A stretch of DNA of 64,000 nucleotides. It comes from Natronobacterium gregoryi SP2 (lineage in GTDB: Archaea > Halobacteriota > Halobacteria > Halobacteriales > Natrialbaceae). The stretch spans positions 2,108,001 to 2,172,000 of the forward strand of contig NC_019792.1 in assembly GCF_000230715.2 (NCBI RefSeq). Reading direction: 5' to 3'. Under the pieces are notes generated by a model that was not told the origin of the DNA, made no database searches, and worked only from the letters and a program-made list of their open reading frames with translations. Shown here piece after piece: positions 43,045 to 53,562 of the stretch (its first letter is position 1; every line of letters starts with the position of its first letter). Made by a program: the position numbers and the translations under genes.

Positions 43045-43917
43045 ATGACGGAAACGACTGCCTCGGGACGCGACGATCGACTCGTCGCTCACTTCCGATA
43101 CTTGCTGGTGCTGTCGCGGCCGCGGTTCTGGCTCTACCTGGCGGGACCGGTACTGGTCGGCGTCGCCTACGCGGCCGGGACCACTGCCGACCTGTTTGCA
43201 CCTGCGGCTGTCGTCCTCTTTGGCTACTTTCTGGTCCCGGCGAACGTCTTCCTCTACGGCGTCAACGACATCTACGACCGCGAGATCGACGCCGAGAACC
43301 CGAAGAAAGACGACCGTGAGGTGCGGTACGGTGGCCAACGATACGTGCCGATTGCCGTCGTGGTCTGTGGCGTGTTCCCCTTGCTGTTCGTGTCCGTCGT
43401 TCCGACGGCAGCCTGGCCGTGGATCGTCGCGTTCCTCTTTCTGGGGGCGGCCTACAGCGCGCCCCCGTTTCGATTCAAGACGACGCCGCTGCTGGATTCG
43501 GTCTCGAACGGGCTCTACGTGGCACCCGGCGTGGCGGCCTACGCGGCCGTCGCCGGGACCCAGCCCCCTGTTCTCGCAATTCTGGGCGGCTGGCTGTGGG
43601 CGATGGGAATGCACACCTTTTCGGCCATCCCCGACATCGAACCTGACCGTGCGACCGGGACCCGAACGACAGCGACGGCACTCGGCGAGCACCGAACCTA
43701 CGCCTACTGTGGCGCGTGCTGGCTGGCGAGCGCCGTCGCGTTCGGCGCGATCGACTATCGGCTCGGGGCCGTCATGCTGGTCTACCCCGGACTGATCGCA
43801 GGAATCGTCGTCTCGAACGTCGCCGTCGATCGGGCCTACTGGTGGTTCCCGGCCATCAACACCGCCGTCGGTACGCTGCTGACGGTCGGTGGGCTCTGGA
43901 GGGTCGTCCATGGATAA
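43045..43917 (+). CDS. lyeJ: UbiA prenyltransferase, lycopene elongase
   Basis: 290 aa from the ATG at 43045. Eight or nine membrane helices; the UbiA Asp-rich motifs are NDIYDREIDAENPKKDDRE and DIEPDRATGTRTTA. It adds C5 units to lycopene, leading to dihydrobisanhydrobacterioruberin. It sits between crtD and cruF and overlaps cruF by 8 nt. Confidence 0.92.
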   Translation: MTETTASGRDDRLVAHFRYLLVLSRPRFWLYLAGPVLVGVAYAAGTTADLFAPAAVVLFGYFLVPANVFLYGVNDIYDREIDAENPKKDDREVRYGGQRYVPIAVVVCGVFPLLFVSVVPTAAWPWIVAFLFLGAAYSAPPFRFKTTPLLDSVSNGLYVAPGVAAYAAVAGTQPPVLAILGGWLWAMGMHTFSAIPDIEPDRATGTRTTATALGEHRTYAYCGACWLASAVAFGAIDYRLGAVMLVYPGLIAGIVVSNVAVDRAYWWFPAINTAVGTLLTVGGLWRVVHG

Positions 43918-44812
43918 CACGAACGCGACGAATCACGACAGACGAGAGACGAGCGGACGACGCGGAGCCGTCCAGCGTCGTCTCGAGGCGCTCATTCGGC
44001 AGAATCGGTTCACGATCGCCGTCGTCTTCCCGGTCGTCGGCGCGGTGACACTGGTCGCGAGCGCGGAGGGGTGGCTCCCGGAGCCACTCGCGTACAACCC
44101 CCTGTTTATCCTGTTTGGAACGGCGGTCATGCGTTCGCCGCTACTCGTCGGGGTCCTCCCGCGGATCGGCTGGTGGGCGCTGGGCTGTCTCGGCGTTCTG
44201 ACGGCATACACCTACGCGATCGAGGTGGTCGGCGTCCGGACGGACTGGCCCTACGGTGCCTTCGAGTACACGATCCAGCTCGGGCCGATGCTGCTGGGGG
44301 AGGTGCCGATCGCGCTTCCGCTGTTTTTCATCCCACTGGTGCTGAACGCCTACCTGCTGACGCTGCTGGTGCTTGGTGACTGGAGCGACCGACTCCTGGT
44401 GAGGGTCCCAGTCGCGATTGCGGCCGTCGTCGCCATCGACGTCGTTCTCGACCCGGCGGCCGTCGCCATCGGTTTCTGGGCCTTCGAGTCCGGCGGGTTC
44501 TACGGGGTCCCCCTCTCGAACTACGCCGGCTGGGTGCTGTCGGGGACCGTCGCCGTTGCGCTCGTCGATCTCGCGTTCGAGCGATCTGGACTGCTAGAGC
44601 GGGTCCGGGTGTGTGAGTTCATGCTGGACGACCTGGTGAGTTTCGTGTTGCTGTGGGGGTCGATCAACCTCCTGTACGGGAACTGGCTCGCCGCGGGTGT
44701 CGCTGGGTTGTTCTGTCTCGGCCTGTTCAGCACCGACCGATACGACCGTGAGATGGTGCTGACGGCGCTTCCCCGGTTCGATCCGGACCCCTCGAGCGGA
44801 CCGCGAAACTGA
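43910..44812 (+). CDS. cruF: Bisanhydrobacterioruberin hydratase CruF
   Basis: 300 aa from the ATG at 43910. Seven or so helices of the carotenoid-hydratase family: FTIAVVFPVVGAVTLVASA, LGCLGVLTAYTYAIEVVG and RTDWPYGAFEYT, the latter a conserved loop (WPYGxFxY). It adds the tertiary hydroxyls of bacterioruberin. Last gene of the trio. Confidence 0.92.
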   Translation: MDNTNATNHDRRETSGRRGAVQRRLEALIRQNRFTIAVVFPVVGAVTLVASAEGWLPEPLAYNPLFILFGTAVMRSPLLVGVLPRIGWWALGCLGVLTAYTYAIEVVGVRTDWPYGAFEYTIQLGPMLLGEVPIALPLFFIPLVLNAYLLTLLVLGDWSDRLLVRVPVAIAAVVAIDVVLDPAAVAIGFWAFESGGFYGVPLSNYAGWVLSGTVAVALVDLAFERSGLLERVRVCEFMLDDLVSFVLLWGSINLLYGNWLAAGVAGLFCLGLFSTDRYDREMVLTALPRFDPDPSSGPRN

Positions 44813-44890
44813 CGGCATCGTCCGCCGGCCGTCCGCTGACGTCGTCTTTTCTTCGCAACACGACCGTCTAGCACGTAACAATTAACACGC

Positions 44891-44920
44891 CGTAAACTGA
44901 TGTGAATATCGTGGTTTACG
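44891..44920 (+). promoter_or_regulatory. BirA-box-like operator over the bioB start
   Basis: Perfect inverted half-sites CGTAAAC (44891-44897) and GTTTACG (44914-44920) separated by 16 bp. This matches the bacterial and archaeal biotin-operator form (GTAAAC, N14-16, GTTTAC). The GTG start of bioB at 44902 lies inside it. An HTH-bearing BirA is encoded at 54359-55297. Confidence 0.75.
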
Positions 44921-46041
44921 AGACAGCGAACCGAGTGATCGACGAGGCGGTGACGCGCGTGCTCGACGGCGAGTCGCTCGATCGAACCGACGGACTGGCG
45001 CTGATCGCCCAGCCGGTCGACGAACTCGCCGCGGCGGCGGACTACGTCCGGGAACAGTTCGGCGACGGGACGGTCGATGCCTGTTCGATCGTCAACGCGA
45101 AAGCCGGCAACTGCGCCGAGGACTGTGGGTTCTGTGCCCAGTCCGTCCACTTCGATACGGGTATCGACACCCACGACTTCCTCGAGCCCGAGGAGATTCT
45201 CGAGGCCGCAAAACGCGCCGAACGGGACGGTGCCCAGCGGTTCGGCATCGTCGTCGCAGAGAAAGGCGTCTCCAAGCAGCACCGTCCCGAGGAGTGGCGA
45301 GACGTCATCCGGGCGATTCGCCTGGTACGGGACGAAACCGACGTCGAGATCGACGCGTCGCTTGGCATTCTGACCGAAGACGAAGCCGAAACCCTCGCCG
45401 AGGAGGGAATCGATCACTACAATCACAACGTCGAAACCTCGCCGCGATTTTTCCCGGAGATCGTCGACACCCACAGCTTCGAGGACCGAGTGAAGACGCT
45501 CGAAATCGCCAAGAACGCAGGCATGGACCTCTGTGCGGGCGTCATCCTCGGAATGGGTGAGACGCCGACCGACCGCGTCGAAGCGGCCATCGCGTTACAG
45601 GAGATTGGGATTTCGTCGCTTCCCGTGAACGTGCTCAACCCCGTTCCGGGAACGCCGCTTGCCGAGCGACTTGGCGGCTCGGCGGATATATCGACGGCAG
45701 AGATCGTCGAGACGGTCGCGGTCTATCGACTGCTTCACCCGACCGCGAGAGTTCGCCTGACTGGCGGGCGAGAGGCGAACCTCGAGCCCGACGAACAACA
45801 CCTGCCGCTGGAAGCCGGTGCCGACGGCCTCCTCACCGGCGACTACCTCACGACGGGCGGCCAGTCGCCGGACGAGGACCTCGAGATCATCGAACGCGCC
45901 GGCATGCGCCCGAACATGGACGCAAACGAGTTCGATCCCGATGCGGTACGTACGCGGGCCGACGAACCCGTTCGCGACCGTGACGGAGCCGACATCGACG
46001 CAGCCGCGGAACCGAACGCAGCAACCGACCAAACCGACTGA
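44902..46041 (+). CDS. bioB: Biotin synthase
   Basis: 379 aa radical-SAM enzyme that inserts sulfur into dethiobiotin. The SAM cluster is AGNCAEDCGFCAQS (CxxxCxxC); downstream YNHNVETS, CAGVILGMGET, PVNVLNPVPGTPL and RLTGGREANL are BioB-specific. The start is a GTG inside a BirA-box-like palindrome. An acidic tail of about 40 residues extends past the usual end. The next gene follows after 6 nt. Confidence 0.95.
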   Translation: MNIVVYETANRVIDEAVTRVLDGESLDRTDGLALIAQPVDELAAAADYVREQFGDGTVDACSIVNAKAGNCAEDCGFCAQSVHFDTGIDTHDFLEPEEILEAAKRAERDGAQRFGIVVAEKGVSKQHRPEEWRDVIRAIRLVRDETDVEIDASLGILTEDEAETLAEEGIDHYNHNVETSPRFFPEIVDTHSFEDRVKTLEIAKNAGMDLCAGVILGMGETPTDRVEAAIALQEIGISSLPVNVLNPVPGTPLAERLGGSADISTAEIVETVAVYRLLHPTARVRLTGGREANLEPDEQHLPLEAGADGLLTGDYLTTGGQSPDEDLEIIERAGMRPNMDANEFDPDAVRTRADEPVRDRDGADIDAAAEPNAATDQTD

Positions 46042-46047
46042 GACAGC

Positions 46048-47133
46048 ATGACGGAGATCACCTTTGCGGTACTGGGAACCGGTGGTATCGGCCGACGAAC
46101 GCTCGAGGTTAGCCAGCACGCGGACGGGCTCGTCCCGGTCGCGGCCTGTGACCGGAACGGAATCGCCGTCGATCACAACGGACTCGACGTCGACGAACTG
46201 CTCGCGGCAACGGAGGGGAACGTCGCGGGCGACGGCCGCGGCGACACTGCGGGACCGGACGCGACGACCGACGGCGGCGTCGAGGCAAGCGGGACGGGAG
46301 GCGGCGTCAAACAGACCGGTGACGGAGCGGGCGTCGTCGCCTCCGAGCAGGGGGAGCCGACCGATACGCCGATCGACGACGTGATCGCGGAGTCGGAGCC
46401 GATCGACGCCGTCCTTATCGCGTTGCCGAACCTCGAGCACGATTTCATCCCCCGCATCGCCGATCGGTTCGTCGACGCTGGCTACGCCGGCGTGCTCGTG
46501 GACGTGCTCAAGCGCTCGCGGGTCATCGACATGCTCGACGAGCGCGCGGAGACCTTCGAGGACGCCGGGATCACGTTCGTCTGTGGTGCCGGTGCGACGC
46601 CGGGGTTGCTGACGGGCGCAGCGGCGCTTGCCGCTCAGTCGTTCGTCGAGGTACAGGAGGTCGACATCTGGTGGGGTGTCGGTCTCAAGTCCGGCTACGA
46701 GGACAACCGCGGGACCGTCCGCGAGGACATCGCTCACCTCGACGGCTACGACGTCGAAACTGCCCGGTCGCTCAGCAAAGACGAAATCGAGGAGCTCGTC
46801 GAGGAACACGACGGCGTCCTGGAGTTTCACGACATGGAACACGCCGACGACGTTCTGCTGGAACGGGCGGGAATCTGTGACGCCGACGATGTCTCCGTCG
46901 GCGGCATTCTCGACGTCCGCTCGGACGAGAAACCGACCACGACGACCGTCAGCGTGACCGGGACGACGTTCGACGGTGAGACGGCGACCAACACGTTCCA
47001 ACTCGACGACGACACGAGCATGGCGGCCAACGTGAACGGTCCCGCGCTGGGCTACATGAAAGCGGGCGTAATGCGCCACCGCGTCGGCGACGACGGCGTC
47101 TACGGCCCCGCAGAACTGATGCCGCGGTTTTGA
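46048..47133 (+). CDS. bioU: NAD(P)-binding oxidoreductase, candidate BioU (DAPA synthase)
   Basis: 361 aa. Rossmann start TFAVLGTGGIGRRTLE, then a Gly/Asp-rich insertion (about 57-108), then VDAGYAGVLVDVLKRSRVID with Lys155, and FVCGAGATPGLLTGAAALAA. It lies between bioB and bioF in an operon that has no bioA. In cyanobacteria BioU, a saccharopine-dehydrogenase-like protein, replaces BioA as a single-turnover enzyme using an active-site Lys near residue 124. Allowing for the insertion, Lys155 falls in the matching place. The call is inference from context, size and that Lys. Confidence 0.65.
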   Translation: MTEITFAVLGTGGIGRRTLEVSQHADGLVPVAACDRNGIAVDHNGLDVDELLAATEGNVAGDGRGDTAGPDATTDGGVEASGTGGGVKQTGDGAGVVASEQGEPTDTPIDDVIAESEPIDAVLIALPNLEHDFIPRIADRFVDAGYAGVLVDVLKRSRVIDMLDERAETFEDAGITFVCGAGATPGLLTGAAALAAQSFVEVQEVDIWWGVGLKSGYEDNRGTVREDIAHLDGYDVETARSLSKDEIEELVEEHDGVLEFHDMEHADDVLLERAGICDADDVSVGGILDVRSDEKPTTTTVSVTGTTFDGETATNTFQLDDDTSMAANVNGPALGYMKAGVMRHRVGDDGVYGPAELMPRF

Positions 47134-47145
47134 CTCCGAGAGACC

Positions 47146-48356
<1,211 letters not shown>

Positions 48357-48357
<1 letters not shown>

Positions 48358-49049
48358 TGACCGATCCCGTCGATCCCGGGACCGGCGTCTTCGTCGCTGG
48401 AACCGGAACCGGCGTCGGCAAGACCGTCGTCACCGCCGGCCTGACCGGCTGGCTCCGAAGCGAAGGGGTCGCTGCTCACGCTATCAAACCGGCACAGACC
48501 GGTGCACCCGAAGACGACGACGCAGGGACGGTTGCCGACGTCTGTGACGAGCCAACTGCGTCGACGTGTCTCCGGCGACTGGAACCACCGCTTGCACCCC
48601 GCGTCGCGGCGTCGGTCACAGATGAATCGCTCTCCTACGACGACATCGTGGCTGGCTGTCGCTCGCTGGCCGCTGACGAGACGGTCACGATCGTCGAAGG
48701 AATCGGCGGCGTTCGAGTCCCACTCGCCGACGGCTACGAAGTGCTCGACCTCGCTGCCGACCTCGGCTTTCCCGCCATCGTCGTCGCCCGTTCCGGGCTC
48801 GGAACGCTGAACCACACCGCGCTAACCGTGGCTGCACTCGAGAACCGGGGGCTGTCCGTCGCCGGGATCGTTCTCAACGAGTACGAAGGGGAGACGCTGG
48901 CCGAGCGGACGAACCCCGCGGAACTCGAGCGAATGACGGCCACACGAGTCGCGACCGTCCCGCCGCTCGAGGTCGACGATGGCGGGGCGGTCGTCGACGG
49001 CGTCCGGCAGAACGTTCCGTCGTCATTACTGCCAGTCGCTCTCGAGTAG
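48357..49049 (+). CDS. bioD: Dethiobiotin synthetase
   Basis: 230 aa from the ATG at 48357. P-loop VAGTGTGVGKTVVTAGL and KPAQTGAPEDDDAGTV, then IVEGIGGVRVPLADGY, LNHTALTVAAL and IVLNEYEG. It closes the ureido ring of dethiobiotin with ATP and CO2. Its presence after bioF, with no bioA, makes the bioU-like gene the only candidate for DAPA synthesis in the operon. Confidence 0.93.
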
Positions 49050-49092
49050 CGGCCGGGTTTCCGGACGGCACACAACAGCCGACGAGTCCCGA

Positions 49093-50055
49093 CTACTGCG
49101 TCGGTACGCTGTCGCCCGGCTCGTGACTGTGAAGGTCCGGCTCGGTCCCGGGTTCGGCGGTCGGGACCGCCGAGACGCGCTGGAACACTGCCTCGGGGTC
49201 GCGGTTCCAGTGCCAGTGCCAGCGGGTCTTTGCGACACACCACAGTTTCCGGGTCGTCGACAGCGACGGCTCGGAAGAGAGGACGTCGTACTCCTGCTCG
49301 CGGATGAGCGCGTGGTGTTCGGCGTACAGCACCGCCGCCAGGAGGACGGGAAGCTGGCAATCTTCGGGGAGATATCGGATGCCTGCGACGCCGTCCCGGT
49401 AGAGTTCTTCGGCCCGCTCGAGTTCGTGAGCCATCGCCCGTGCAAACGAGTCGGTGTACTCGAGGGTCTCGATGTCCTCGTTCGGGACGCCGTACTCGCG
49501 AAGCGTCTCCTGTGGAAGGTAGATCCGGTCGCGGCCGAGGATGTCTTCACGGACATCACGAAGGAAGTTCGTCAATTGAAACGCCTCGCCGAGTTTGACG
49601 GCGTGGGGAAGCGCCGCCTCTTCCATCTCGGGTTCCATGATCGCGGTCATCATCACACCGACGGCCGCGGCCGACCCGCGCATGTACGACTCGAGGTCGG
49701 CGTATGTTTCGTAGTGGCTCTTCGTGATGTCGGTCGCCATCGCGTCGACGAACTCGTCGACTTCCTCGTCGTCGATGCCGTACTGTGTTTTGAGCTCCTG
49801 GAACGCCTCGAGAACCGGGTCTTCCGGCTCGGCTTCGCCGAGTGCCTGGGCGCGCAACGACTCGAGTTCGGCTCGCTGGTCTGGTGGAGAGACGCCGTCT
49901 GCGTCGTCGACGACCTCGTCGGCGATCCGGAAAAACGCATAGAGGACGTGCGTGGCGTGACGAACGCGCTTTGGCAAGAATCTGGTCGCGAGATAGAACG
50001 TCTTTCCGGTGCGCTTCTGGATCTCCTTCCCTTCGTCTACGTGTTCCCGTTTCAT
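49093..50055 (-). CDS. crtB: Phytoene synthase
   Basis: 320 aa from the ATG at 50055 (MKREHVDEGK); the frame continues upstream but lacks family sequence. Squalene/phytoene synthase fold with both Asp-rich motifs: FFRIADEVVDDADG and NFLRDVREDILGRDRIYLP. It joins two GGPP to phytoene, feeding bacterioruberin and retinal. Transcribed with, or just after, the Bat-like regulator. Confidence 0.93.
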   Translation of the reverse strand: MKREHVDEGKEIQKRTGKTFYLATRFLPKRVRHATHVLYAFFRIADEVVDDADGVSPPDQRAELESLRAQALGEAEPEDPVLEAFQELKTQYGIDDEEVDEFVDAMATDITKSHYETYADLESYMRGSAAAVGVMMTAIMEPEMEEAALPHAVKLGEAFQLTNFLRDVREDILGRDRIYLPQETLREYGVPNEDIETLEYTDSFARAMAHELERAEELYRDGVAGIRYLPEDCQLPVLLAAVLYAEHHALIREQEYDVLSSEPSLSTTRKLWCVAKTRWHWHWNRDPEAVFQRVSAVPTAEPGTEPDLHSHEPGDSVPTQ

Positions 50056-50119
50056 TTCTAACTCGGATGCACCGCGAGGCACCGTGATATCCACGGTACA
50101 ACACGTGCGTATAAAATAA

Positions 50120-51748
50120 CTACCCCTCACTAGTAGGGTCGACGGCGAACAGTTCTGCGAGCAGTTTCTGCTGGGCGGCCCGGAGATGCTGGTGAAACGT
50201 CGACCGGGAGACACCCATCGATTCGGCGAGCTCCTCACCCGAGGTGCCACGAGGCCACTCGAAGTACTCCGAGTAGAACGCCTTCCGAAGAGCCATCGCC
50301 TGCCGATCGGTCAGTTCCGAGTCGAGTTTCGCAAGCACGTCCCGTGGCGTCTGCGTCGGCTGGTCGGACTCGTGATAGCTGAGCAGCTCGACCCGATCGT
50401 ACCGCTCCTCTAAGACGTTGTAGATGGATCGGGTCGACTGGCCGTTCGGTAACTGGAGTGCCAGATCGACGACGCGATTGTTGGGGGCGGCGTCGAGTCG
50501 CTGAATAACGCCACCGTGATCGCCAATCGCCGTGACGACGTCGTCTGACAGCGCCAACTCGAGTAACGCCCCGTCTCCGTACTCCGAGAGCACCGTGGCC
50601 TCCGTAACTCCATCGAGACTGGCCGCGACGTCGGCGACGCCGTCCCGCTGGTCGACGTAGAAGAACGCGAGTGCCGTCCCGTCCCGGTCGTAGGTCAGTC
50701 CACGGTACGTCACGGACGCCTCGAGATCGGTCGCGAGCGCACCGACGAACAGTGAGGAGTCCTCGATTGCGACCTCGAGTTCGACGACAGTCTCCGTCGT
50801 TAGCATCCGTCGCGCTTCGATCGCGTTCATCGCCGTCGACACCGTCCCAGCAAGCGACTCGAGGACGAGCAGTTCCCTGTCGTCGACGACTTCAGCCTCC
50901 TCGGCGAACAACACGAGCACGCCGTAGGTAACGTCGCCGTACTCGAGCGGGACGGCAGCCACCGACTGGAACCACTCGCCCGCACCCGTCGGCCACCACT
51001 GGTCGGCGTCCTCGAACGTCCCGACGTCCTGGATGACCTGCGATTCGCCCGCGTCGAGTGCGCTGACGGCTGGGTGGGTTTCGTCCGACGAGAGCACGAG
51101 TTCGTCAGTCTCGAGTGGCACGTCGTCGCGGCCGGCCCACTCGCGCGGGGAGATTCGCTGTGCCGTGACGTCGACGCGGCCGACCCAGGCGAGAACGTAG
51201 GGGTCGGTGGCCGTGAGCCGCTGACAGACACGGCGTTCGATTTCGTCGCGACTCGTCGCACCGACCGCCGCGTCGGTAACATCGCGAACAAGTCCGTCGA
51301 CCCGCTCGAGGACGTGCTCGAGGGACTGCTGTTCTTCTCTGAGGCGCTGGGCTGCCTCGTCGGCCTCGATCTCTGCTAGCTTTCGGTCGGTGATCTCGAG
51401 ATGGAGGACCGCCACCCGATCCTCCCCATCGACAGTAAACCGGCTTGCTCGCATCAGGAACCACTGTTTTTGGGCGGGCGTCTGGCAGGGATACTCCATC
51501 GAAACCGAGTCGCGGTCGCCCGCGAGGACGGCCTCGAGGCCGTCGGCTGCGCGGCGTGCGTACTCGTCTTGCTCGGCCATCCTGGCAGTCGCGACGTAGT
51601 TGACCCCCACGTGGTCTGTTTTGCCGTCACGGTCGAGTTCGTCCCACGCACGATTCGTCAGGAGGATATTGCCATTACCGTCGAGCACGGCGACGGTAAT
51701 CGGCAGTGTATCGAGGGCCGCTTCGGCGAGTGCGTCCCGGGTAGCCAT
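50120..51748 (-). CDS. Bat-like PAS-GAF-HTH transcriptional regulator
   Basis: 542 aa. PAS (10-125: DTLPITVAVLDGNGNILLTN), a coiled linker, GAF (155-320), a bacterio-opsin activator-type middle region (330-460), and a C-terminal HTH_10 (LTDRQAMALRKAFYSEYFEWPRG, ELAESMGVSRSTFHQHLRAA). Bat proteins activate bacteriorhodopsin and retinal or carotenoid genes under low oxygen or light. This one is 64 bp upstream of crtB in the same direction, so crtB is a likely target. No opsin gene is in the window. Confidence 0.88.
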   Translation of the reverse strand: MATRDALAEAALDTLPITVAVLDGNGNILLTNRAWDELDRDGKTDHVGVNYVATARMAEQDEYARRAADGLEAVLAGDRDSVSMEYPCQTPAQKQWFLMRASRFTVDGEDRVAVLHLEITDRKLAEIEADEAAQRLREEQQSLEHVLERVDGLVRDVTDAAVGATSRDEIERRVCQRLTATDPYVLAWVGRVDVTAQRISPREWAGRDDVPLETDELVLSSDETHPAVSALDAGESQVIQDVGTFEDADQWWPTGAGEWFQSVAAVPLEYGDVTYGVLVLFAEEAEVVDDRELLVLESLAGTVSTAMNAIEARRMLTTETVVELEVAIEDSSLFVGALATDLEASVTYRGLTYDRDGTALAFFYVDQRDGVADVAASLDGVTEATVLSEYGDGALLELALSDDVVTAIGDHGGVIQRLDAAPNNRVVDLALQLPNGQSTRSIYNVLEERYDRVELLSYHESDQPTQTPRDVLAKLDSELTDRQAMALRKAFYSEYFEWPRGTSGEELAESMGVSRSTFHQHLRAAQQKLLAELFAVDPTSEG

Positions 51749-51996
51749 CGCTAGCCACTACGGGATGGAGCATCTTAACGAACTGGGGCTCGAGCTAACG
51801 GCAGGCGTTGCTCGAAGCGGACGGCCGATGTGGCAGGGCAGCCACCGATCGCTCGAAACCGGCAACCGTAACCGGATCTGCCGACGACCAGAACGAAAAA
51901 CCGAAAGCATGCGGCGGGAAACGATCGTTCAGCGGATTTGATAGACCGGACAACGCTTTTGTCGGTCGTCGTTGACAGCCCTGACGGAGATCAGCC

Positions 51997-52587
51997 GTGA
52001 ACCGCACCCAATCCAGTCCAACGAGCGTCGAGCTGTGGATTCGTTCGTTCACCCCCGTTTCGACCGGTCCAACCCAGGAACGTGCACTCGAGCACATCGC
52101 CGTGCTCGAAGAGCAGACAGCACTCGAGACAAACGTCTGCATCTGGGGAAAAGAGATCGAGCAGACGGACTCGGACGAGACGCGGCCCGTACGGATTCCA
52201 CAACTCGAGCGGATCGAACGACGCCTCGAGTCGTTCGAAGACTGGGCACGGCGTCGCGGACGGCGGCTCGAACCGTTTTTCCGCCGCCGTCGGATCGAAT
52301 CGACGATCACGGACGAGACACACGAAGTCTGGCGACCACCGACGGTCGCACTCGCGGAGTTCGACGGTGAGGACCTCCATCACGTCGCTCCCTGTGTCGA
52401 CGGCGATCGAACGATCGACGTTTTCGATCGACTCGAGACGCTGGCAGGCGATTCGAATTCGATGTTGTGGTTCGACGACGACCGACAGATCGATCCGGAA
52501 ACGGAGTCAAACGCAGTGATCTCCGAGCAATCGTCACGCCGGTCGGCTTCGTTCGACAGCTACCTGGAGTCGCCCAACCCGGAGTGA
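51997..52587 (+). CDS. Conserved haloarchaeal protein of unknown function
   Basis: 196 aa from a GTG. VELWIRSFTPVSTGPTQERA and ALAEFDGEDLHHVAPCVDGD resemble a family found widely in haloarchaea, which I recall only as uncharacterised. It has an Arg-rich amphipathic stretch around residues 80-100 and a Ser-rich tail. No membrane or signal segment. Confidence 0.7.
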   Translation: MNRTQSSPTSVELWIRSFTPVSTGPTQERALEHIAVLEEQTALETNVCIWGKEIEQTDSDETRPVRIPQLERIERRLESFEDWARRRGRRLEPFFRRRRIESTITDETHEVWRPPTVALAEFDGEDLHHVAPCVDGDRTIDVFDRLETLAGDSNSMLWFDDDRQIDPETESNAVISEQSSRRSASFDSYLESPNPE

Positions 52588-52672
52588 CGGTCTTGTCACA
52601 CGCTCGCGGTCGGAGTTGCTGGAAACGAGGTGACGGGCAACCTATATGCCGATCAATACCATGGCTTCACAT

Positions 52673-52834
52673 ATGGCCAACGAATCAGTCACGACGAATC
52701 GCTCGCGGTGTCGAAATTGCGGGTTCGAAGCACCCGGTGGCGACGACGAGTGGCTGCGGCTCGAAGTGCCGAAACTGGGTCGGATGACGCAGTGTCCTCA
52801 GTGTGAGAGTACAGACATCATCACGGGACGGTGA
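52673..52834 (+). CDS. Small CxxC zinc-ribbon protein
   Basis: 53 aa from the ATG at 52673; TATA CCTATATGCC about 28 nt upstream indicates a leaderless mRNA and rules out the longer start. CRNCGFEAPGGDDEW and CPQCEST give a four-Cys zinc ribbon with PKLGRMTQ between. Such small zinc-finger proteins are abundant in haloarchaea, and some regulate motility or biofilm. Confidence 0.8.
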   Translation: MANESVTTNRSRCRNCGFEAPGGDDEWLRLEVPKLGRMTQCPQCESTDIITGR

Positions 52835-52992
52835 AACCCGTGATATCAGCTAATTAGATCACTCTTCAACAGCACACTCTGAGCAGGGTGGCAAGTTGCA
52901 TTGGACAGTCCTCGCCACCAGCTGTTCGTTCTTCAAACGCTCAGCTAGACAGTGTCGGACAGACTCTTGTCCGCTCCCTCCATAGGAGGGGT

Positions 52993-53406
52993 ATGGATCA
53001 CGAGCCAGCCGATACCGATCAGGACCTCCCCGAAACCGACGAGCAGTGGCGAGAGCGACTCGACGACGAGGAGTACCGTATTCTCCGCGAAGCCGGTACT
53101 GAAACGCCCTTTAGCGGCGAATACGTCGATCACAAGGACGACGGCAGCTACGCCTGTGTCGGCTGTGGTGTCGAACTGTTCGACTCCGAGACCAAGTTCG
53201 ACTCCGGCTGTGGCTGGCCCAGTTTCTACGACGTCGACGACGACCGCATCGAGACGCGACCCGACACCAGCCACGGAATGCGCCGGACCGAAATCCTGTG
53301 TGCCGAGTGTGGCGGCCACCTCGGCCACGTCTTCGAGGACGGCCCCGAACCGACGGGGAAACGCTACTGTATCAACAGCGTCGCCCTCGAGTTCGACGAG
53401 GAGTAA
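52993..53406 (+). CDS. msrB: Peptide-methionine (R)-S-oxide reductase
   Basis: 137 aa from the ATG at 52993, preceded by GGAGGGGT, a strong ribosome-binding site and unusual here. SelR domain: TPFSGEYVDHKDDGSYACVG, CGWPSFYD, HLGHVFEDGP and the catalytic Cys in RYCINSVALEF. Structural zinc Cys pairs CVGC and CAEC are present. It repairs methionine-R-sulfoxide. Confidence 0.95.
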   Translation: MDHEPADTDQDLPETDEQWRERLDDEEYRILREAGTETPFSGEYVDHKDDGSYACVGCGVELFDSETKFDSGCGWPSFYDVDDDRIETRPDTSHGMRRTEILCAECGGHLGHVFEDGPEPTGKRYCINSVALEFDEE

Positions 53407-53458
53407 TCGACGAGCTCGCGACGCACCTGCAGGCAGCAGTCTTTTCGACGCCACTAAT

Positions 53459-53562
53459 CTGTCGGACAGAACGACGTGACGGTCGGTCGCTCTGTTGTGG
53501 CCGTCACCGCTGGAGACAGCCGCGAATCCGCGACCGACTTCGTATTGACTTCTGTCCAACAG
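53459..53562 (-). repeat. 104-bp MITE-like element, copy 2
   Basis: Termini CTGTCGGACAGAA and TTCTGTCCAACAG; inverse of 31992-32095 with roughly ten differences. The element lies 52 bp after the msrB stop. Confidence 0.8.
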
